Assembly (NCBI GenBank): GCA_040882255.1
Contig: JBBEBP010000011.1
Location: 248,001-312,000 of the forward strand
DNA length: 64,000 bases
DNA from: PWQG01 sp040882255
GTDB lineage: Bacteria; Pseudomonadota; Gammaproteobacteria; Pseudomonadales; Pseudohongiellaceae
Direction: 5' to 3'
Part shown: positions 59,435 through 64,000 of the stretch, in pieces
How positions within the stretch are numbered: the stretch's first letter is position 1
How the letters are laid out: the number at the start of each line of letters is the position of its first letter
Notes under the pieces: model-generated
The model's input: the letters and a program-made list of their open reading frames with translations, nothing else
Told to the model about the DNA's origin: nothing
Databases searched by the model: none
Program-made: the position numbers and the translations under genes

Positions 59435-59639
59435 CGTTATCCGTCCTTATGGAAACTGTTGCTGATGAGACCGGGGGAGCGGCTCGGGCATTGCCTGGAG
59501 CATGTGTTTCGGCTCCGTGACTCCGTTTTCGGTTGTTACTGACCGGAACCACTTGCAGCCATAGCGTAACGCTTCTACAGTCGTAACCATAGCGTGGAAG
59601 CGAAACCATCGCACGACGCAACAGAGGAGAAGAGTAGCC
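59435..59639. promoter_or_regulatory. divergent asmA/gabD-like promoter region with repeated motifs
   Basis: The 205-bp gap contains CCATAGCGT twice (about 59562 and 59587), a dyad AGCGT-A-ACGCT, and CGCTTC with its inverse GAAGCG around them. These may be operator half-sites. AGAGGAG precedes the gabD-like start. No regulator gene lies alongside, and no clear -35/-10 was found. Confidence 0.3.
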
Positions 59640-61100
59640 ATGACATCGAGCCGACTCCACGACCGGACCCTGTTCCGCCAGCAGTGCTATGTGGGCGGAC
59701 AGTGGATCGATGCGCGCAGCGGAAAGACCCTGGAAGTAGACAATCCCGCCACCGGAGAGATTCTCGGTACAGTGCCCCTGTGTGAAGGCGAGGACACCCT
59801 GCAGGCCATTGCGGCGGCGGATCAGGCATTCCGGACATGGGGACGGACCGTGGCGGCCGAGCGCGGTGATGCGCTGTACCGCTGGCATGCACTGATGCTT
59901 GAGAATGTCGAGGACCTGGCCACGCTGATGACCCTGGAACAGGGTAAACCGCTGGCTGAAGCGCGGGGTGAGGTCCAGTATGCGGCGTCGTTCCTCAAGT
60001 GGTTCGCCGAGGAAGCCCGGCGGGGCTACGGAGAGACCATTCCGGGCAACAAGCCGGACCAGCACATCATCGTCACCCGGCAGCCAGTGGGCGTGGCGGC
60101 GGCCATCACGCCGTGGAACTTTCCGGCCGCCATGATCACCCGCAAGGTCGGTGCCGCTCTGGCTGCCGGCTGCTCCATCGTGGTCAAGCCGGCCGAGGCC
60201 ACGCCCTATACGGCGCTGGCGCTGGCGGCCCTGAGCCGCGAGGCCGGAGTTCCGGATGGTGTCTTCAATGTCATCACCGGCGATGCGCCGGCTATCGGCC
60301 AGGCGCTGACTGGTTCTCCGGTGGTGCGCAAGCTCAGCTTCACCGGGTCGACAGCCGTGGGCCGCAAACTGATGGCGCAATGCGCGGAACATATACAGAA
60401 GATTTCCCTGGAACTGGGCGGCAATGCGCCATTCATCGTATTCGATGATGCCGACCTGGACCGGGCCGTGGAAGGCGCCATGGCGTCCAAATTCCGCAAT
60501 ACCGGTCAGACCTGCGTCTGTGCCAACCGGGTGCTCGTGCAGAATGGTGTGCACGACGCGTTCGTCGAGAAGTTGGGCGAAGCCATGCAGTCGCTGAAAA
60601 TAGGCGACGGCTTTGAGGAGGGTGTGAACCAGTCAGCGTTGATCAATACCGCAGCCGTCGACAAGGTACGCAATCACTACCAGGATGCGGTCAACAAGGG
60701 CGCGCGGCTTGTACACGGGCGCGCACCGGAGAAAGACGAGCAGCGATTCGTCCACCCCTTACTGCTGACCGGTGTCACCACAGACATGCAACTGTGCCAT
60801 GAGGAGACTTTCGGTCCCCTGGTTGGCATCCTGCGTTTTGACAGCGAGGAAGAGGCGGTGCGGCTGGCCAATGACACACCCTACGGCCTGGCGGCCTATT
60901 TCTACAGCCGCGATGTTCACCGGGTATGGCGCGTGGCGGACGGTCTGGAAGCCGGTATCATAGGAATCAATGAAGGGGCCATCTCGAATCCGGTGGCTCC
61001 GTTCGGCGGCGTCAAGGCTTCCGGACTGGGCCGGGAAGGATCGCATCACGGCATGGCAGAGTACCAGGAGATCAAGTACCTGTGCATGGGTGGAGAATGA
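59640..61100 (+). CDS. NAD(P)-dependent succinate-semialdehyde dehydrogenase-like aldehyde dehydrogenase
   Basis: 486 residues. Aldehyde dehydrogenase fold with catalytic C292 (NTGQTCVCANRVL) and general base E258 (KISLELGGNAP). ETIPGNKPDQHIIVTRQPVGVAAAITPWNFPAAMITRK and the C-terminal EGAISNPVAPFGGVKASGLGREGSHHGMAEYQEIKYLCMG are very close to the GabD/SSADH type. Substrate succinate semialdehyde is probable; glutarate semialdehyde is also possible. First gene of a plus-strand run with a 2-hydroxyacid dehydrogenase, an amidase and an aminotransferase, 26-48 nt apart. Confidence 0.9.
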   Translation: MTSSRLHDRTLFRQQCYVGGQWIDARSGKTLEVDNPATGEILGTVPLCEGEDTLQAIAAADQAFRTWGRTVAAERGDALYRWHALMLENVEDLATLMTLEQGKPLAEARGEVQYAASFLKWFAEEARRGYGETIPGNKPDQHIIVTRQPVGVAAAITPWNFPAAMITRKVGAALAAGCSIVVKPAEATPYTALALAALSREAGVPDGVFNVITGDAPAIGQALTGSPVVRKLSFTGSTAVGRKLMAQCAEHIQKISLELGGNAPFIVFDDADLDRAVEGAMASKFRNTGQTCVCANRVLVQNGVHDAFVEKLGEAMQSLKIGDGFEEGVNQSALINTAAVDKVRNHYQDAVNKGARLVHGRAPEKDEQRFVHPLLLTGVTTDMQLCHEETFGPLVGILRFDSEEEAVRLANDTPYGLAAYFYSRDVHRVWRVADGLEAGIIGINEGAISNPVAPFGGVKASGLGREGSHHGMAEYQEIKYLCMGGE

Positions 61101-61126
61101 CTGGTGATGGTAGCAGAGGAGTCATG

Positions 61127-62062
61127 ATGGAAGTACTTGTACTCACGGCGCCGGATGAACCAGCGCTGCCGGGGCTGGACGGATTGCCAGACGATATCCG
61201 CGTCACCCATGTCTGCCGGGAGGATGATCTGCAGGCGGGCCTGCAGCGTGCCGATATCCTGGTGGTCACCGATTTCCGCTCCGGACTGCTGGCCCGGTGC
61301 TGGCCGGATGATCCGTCGGTACGTTGGGTGCATGCCACCAGTGCCGGGGTGGATGCCCTGATGTTTCCCGCACTGAAGAAAAGCGGGATTCCTGTCACCA
61401 ATGCCCGCGGAGTGTTCGACCGGGGCATCGCCGAATATGTGCTGGGCGCTGTCTTGATGTTCGCCAAGGATACGCTGGGGAATCTGCGTTACCAGCGAGC
61501 GCATCGCTGGGTCCACCGTGACACGGCCCTGATCCGCGAGCAGCGTGCACTGGTGGTGGGTGCGGGCTCGATAGGAACAACAACCGCGCAGTTGCTTTCC
61601 GCCGCCGGCCTGCGTGTCACCGGGATCGCCCGCACTGCCAGGGACGTCGAGGGTTTTGAGGCGGTTTACGCCCGGGACCGGTTGGTCGACTGCCTGGCGG
61701 AGAGTGACCACGTGATCATCACTGCACCGCTGACCCCTGAAACCGAAGGGCTTTTCAACAAGGCCATGCTGAAACGAATGAAACCCGGCGCCTTTCTGAT
61801 CAATGTGGGTCGCGGACCGATCGTGCGAAGTGATGACCTCGTCACCGTGCTGGAGTCCGGTCATCTGGGCGGCGCGGCGCTGGACGTATTCGAGGAGGAA
61901 CCGCTTCCGCAGGATCATCCTCTATGGGAACGCCAGGACGTGATGATTTCCGCCCACATGGCCGGTGATTTTATCGGCTGGCGGTCGGCGCTGGGAGAGC
62001 AATTCGTCGAGAACTTCCAGCAATGGCAAAATGAAAATGAACTCTTCAATCGTGTCCAGTGA
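61127..62062 (+). CDS. D-2-hydroxyacid dehydrogenase family protein
   Basis: NAD(P)-dependent reductase or dehydrogenase of 2-keto/2-hydroxy acids. ATG 61127 (MEVLVLTAPD) is chosen since GAGGAG lies 5 bases upstream; ATG 61124 is only 2 bases from it. 311 residues. NAD-binding VGAGSIGTTTAQLL, catalytic R229 (NVGRGPIV), E258 (DVFEEEPL) and H277 (ISAHMAGD). The short size (about 311) and the SAHMAG ending place it near glyoxylate/hydroxypyruvate reductase-like members, not lactate or phosphoglycerate dehydrogenase. Confidence 0.88.
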   Translation: MEVLVLTAPDEPALPGLDGLPDDIRVTHVCREDDLQAGLQRADILVVTDFRSGLLARCWPDDPSVRWVHATSAGVDALMFPALKKSGIPVTNARGVFDRGIAEYVLGAVLMFAKDTLGNLRYQRAHRWVHRDTALIREQRALVVGAGSIGTTTAQLLSAAGLRVTGIARTARDVEGFEAVYARDRLVDCLAESDHVIITAPLTPETEGLFNKAMLKRMKPGAFLINVGRGPIVRSDDLVTVLESGHLGGAALDVFEEEPLPQDHPLWERQDVMISAHMAGDFIGWRSALGEQFVENFQQWQNENELFNRVQ

Positions 62063-62109
62063 TGTATTGCTGGCAACCCGTTACTGTTTGATCCAGAAAG
62101 GAGCTGTCG

Positions 62110-63543
62110 ATGAGCGATGATATTTCCGGCATGAGCGCCACGACGTTGCTCAGACACTATCGTGATCACACCCTGACTCCGGTGGAAGTCGCCAGGGTCA
62201 TGCTGGAGCAGATCGAGCGGCTGGACGGGGGAACCAACGGCTTCTGCCTGGTCGACCCGGACACGACGCTGGAACTGGCCCGGGAGTCGGAGAAGCGCCA
62301 CCAGCGGGGGCAGGGCGACGGGCTCCTCGACGGGGTGCCGGTCGCCATCCAGGATCTGTTTCTGACACCCATGTGGCCAACCCGCAAGGGATCCAGAATC
62401 GTGGAGCCGAACACCACACTGGGAAAGTCCGCTCCGTCCACCGCCTCCCTGGCGCGCCACGGCTATGTGCCGATCGGCAAGACCAATACGCCAGAGCTGG
62501 GCTGGAAGGGCGTCACAGACAGTCCCGTGCATGGCGTTACCAACAACCCCTGGGATATCGAGAAGACCGCCGGGGGTTCCAGTGGAGGCAGTGCCGTAGC
62601 CGTGGCAACGGGCATGGCACCGCTGGCGTTGGGTATGGATGCCGGCGGCTCCATTCGTATTCCCGCTTCCTTCTGTGGTCTGGTCGGCCTCAAACCGTCG
62701 ATCGGGGAAGTGCCGCACTGGCCAGCCAGCCCTTTCGGCACATTGGCCAACGCCGGACCCATGGCCTGGACCGTGGAAGACTGTGCGTTGATGATGAATG
62801 TGCTGACCGAAGCCGACGCCCGCGACACGATGGCCTATCCGCGCCGGGACATCGACTACCGGGAAAACCTGCGAGACGGTGTGCGCGGCCTGAGGATCGC
62901 ATTCAGTCCGAATCTCGGCTACGTGGACGTGGCACCGGAAGTGGAGCAGGCGCTCAACGATGCCGCCGAGCGTTTCCGTGAGCTTGGCGCCGAAGTCATA
63001 CGCACCGACCCCAGTTTCAATGACCCGCTCGGCTCCTTCGGGCACCTGTTCTATGGCGGTCTGTCAAATGCCATGCGCGATTTGTCCACGCGCAAGAAAT
63101 CGATGATGGACCCGGAACTGGTCAAGGTCGCGGAGAAGGCTTCCAGACTGAGCATGCTGGGTTACCTTGGCGCGGTCAATGAAGCCATGACGTTGCGTGA
63201 GCGCATGGCAGCGTTTCACCGCAAATATGACCTGCTGCTCACGCCCACGCTGCCCATCACAGCGTTCAGGGCAGGCCGGGAAGTACCCGAAGACTGGCCG
63301 AACACGCGTTGGCCCACGTGGACACCATTCACCTATCCGTTCAATATGACAGGACAACCGGCACTTTCAGTGCCCTGTGGTTTTGACGACGAAGGTCTGC
63401 CGATCGGACTGCAACTGGTGGGTGCCTGCTACAACGATGCACTGGTACTGCAGGCCGGCTATGCGTACCAGCAGGCCTATCCGCTGACTGACCGGCGTCC
63501 GCCGCTGTATACCGCAAATCGAAGAATGACAGAAGAGGGCTGA
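62110..63543 (+). CDS. amidase signature family protein with catalytic Lys replaced by Gln
   Basis: 477 residues of the Asp-tRNA amidotransferase GatA/amidase type. The Ser-cis-Ser-Lys triad should include a lysine in the GVPVA(I/V)KD motif, but here the codon is CAG, Q81 (62350-62352, GVPVAIQDLF). The serines are intact: S157 in AGGSSGGSAVAVA and nucleophile S181 in DAGGSIRIPAS. The rest is a well-conserved amidase. The protein is either inactive, has a non-standard mechanism, or the base is a sequence error (AAG to CAG). Downstream aminotransferase starts 3 nt after the stop. Confidence 0.85.
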   Translation: MSDDISGMSATTLLRHYRDHTLTPVEVARVMLEQIERLDGGTNGFCLVDPDTTLELARESEKRHQRGQGDGLLDGVPVAIQDLFLTPMWPTRKGSRIVEPNTTLGKSAPSTASLARHGYVPIGKTNTPELGWKGVTDSPVHGVTNNPWDIEKTAGGSSGGSAVAVATGMAPLALGMDAGGSIRIPASFCGLVGLKPSIGEVPHWPASPFGTLANAGPMAWTVEDCALMMNVLTEADARDTMAYPRRDIDYRENLRDGVRGLRIAFSPNLGYVDVAPEVEQALNDAAERFRELGAEVIRTDPSFNDPLGSFGHLFYGGLSNAMRDLSTRKKSMMDPELVKVAEKASRLSMLGYLGAVNEAMTLRERMAAFHRKYDLLLTPTLPITAFRAGREVPEDWPNTRWPTWTPFTYPFNMTGQPALSVPCGFDDEGLPIGLQLVGACYNDALVLQAGYAYQQAYPLTDRRPPLYTANRRMTEEG

Positions 63544-63545
63544 GC

Positions 63546-64000
63546 ATGTCGCTGAACAACATGGACTTCGAGTTTTACGAGTCCGAGGATCCGATCTGGA
63601 ACCCGGGATTGCTGTCCATGCCCATACCGGGTATCCGCCGCATGATCAACCTGGCGTCCCATATGGACGATGTCATCCATCTGTCCATCGGCCAGCCCGA
63701 CCTCCCGGTACCGGGCAATGTGATCAAGGCTGCCACCGAAGCACTGGAGCGTGGACAGACCGGGTACACGATGGATGCCGGACTGCCTGAGCTGCTGGAA
63801 TCACTGGCGTTGTACTATAGTGAGCGCAACGGGCGCACCCTGACCTCCGACAACATCATGATCACCACGGGTGCCACCGAAGCGTTGTACCTGGCCTTGA
63901 CGGCCGTCTCGGCGCCGGGCCGCCATTTTATTGTGCCGGACCCGGCATTCATGCTGTATGCCCCGCTGATCCGTATGAACGGCGGAGAGGTGACCGAGAT
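63546..64000 (+). CDS. class I/II (aspartate-type) aminotransferase, N-terminal part cut by window end
   Basis: 151 codons are visible, from ATG 63546, 3 nt after the amidase stop. The protein begins MSLNNMDFEFYESEDPIW, then VIHLSIGQPDLPVPGNVIKAATEAL and GYTMDAGLPELLESLALYYS, MITTGATEALYLALTAVSAPGRHFIVPDPAFMLY, all the usual N-terminal part of aspartate/aromatic aminotransferases of fold type I. No signal peptide, so cytosolic, unlike the exported aminotransferase at 54.9 kb. The PLP lysine is outside the window. Confidence 0.85.
   Translation, partial: MSLNNMDFEFYESEDPIWNPGLLSMPIPGIRRMINLASHMDDVIHLSIGQPDLPVPGNVIKAATEALERGQTGYTMDAGLPELLESLALYYSERNGRTLTSDNIMITTGATEALYLALTAVSAPGRHFIVPDPAFMLYAPLIRMNGGEVTE

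Noticed and set aside
59346..60554. 402-codon minus-strand frame over asmA start and the aldehyde dehydrogenase
   Set aside because: Crosses two real gene starts on opposite strands and shows no motif.
1..64000. CRISPR array, prophage, or insertion sequence
   Set aside because: No regularly spaced short repeats, integrase, capsid or transposase motifs were seen in any frame; the only repeats are those near 47 kb.

Overview
The window is a GC-rich (roughly 60% by eye), densely coding piece of a gammaproteobacterial chromosome. Gene order over long stretches matches the Pseudomonas/Oceanospirillales type: purB-hflD-mnmA, cspD/clpS-clpA/infA/aat/trxB/ftsK-lolA-rarA-crcB-serS-cysG, tusDCBE-yccA next to tRNA-Ser(UGA), and cysB/cysH/thrH/pabB. 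I cannot name the genus. No phage genes, transposase, CRISPR array or rRNA was seen.

Layout. 1-1.5 kb: 3' end of rlmI, then an isolated mtnC. 1.5-9.8 kb: a minus-strand leucine/isovalerate operon (liuA-B-C-D-E plus acetoacetyl-CoA synthetase) covering isovaleryl-CoA to acetoacetyl-CoA; three of its junctions are 4-nt ATGA overlaps. 9.9-15 kb: a PAS/GAF/GGDEF/EAL protein, msrA and a patatin. 15-18.6 kb: sulfate-assimilation island (cN-I-type 5'-nucleotidase coupled to cysB, an iron-sulfur type cysH, thrH). 18.6-26.4 kb: pabB, roxA, purB, hflD, mnmA, moaCDE, rluE. 26.4-39.6 kb: the proteolysis, translation, division, lipoprotein and siroheme housekeeping block. 39.6-41.8 kb: an amidoligase module (glutamine-amidotransferase-like hydrolase, amidoligase, membrane-anchored gamma-glutamylcyclotransferase-like protein). 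41.8-46.9 kb: MATE pump, long-form purC, tusEBCD, yccA, tRNA-Ser. 46.9-47.23 kb: non-coding region with a perfect 54-bp direct repeat and several hairpins. 47.2-53.7 kb: single-gene accessory metabolism (FrnE-like DsbA, exported M20 peptidase, GNAT, YhiN flavoprotein, class II aldolase, DUF2189, GST). 54-64 kb: ThrB, a PLP aminotransferase and a Rid-family protein that both carry twin-arginine signal peptides, AsmA, then semialdehyde dehydrogenase, 2-hydroxyacid dehydrogenase, amidase and a second aminotransferase cut by the window end.

How genes connect. tusBCD-tusE and mnmA belong to one pathway (2-thiouridine at tRNA position 34) though 20 kb apart. CysG makes the siroheme used by sulfite reductase downstream of CysH. 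The APS reductase releases AMP and the nucleotidase coupled to cysB belongs to an AMP-preferring family, so AMP clean-up is a reasonable guess. The most interesting parts are the Tat-exported aminotransferase/Rid pair with its catabolic neighbourhood, and the amidoligase module. Smaller surprises are an amidase whose catalytic lysine is replaced by glutamine, a well-formed 33-codon ORF between roxA and pabB, a predicted leaderless aldolase mRNA, and the tRNA-flanking repeats.
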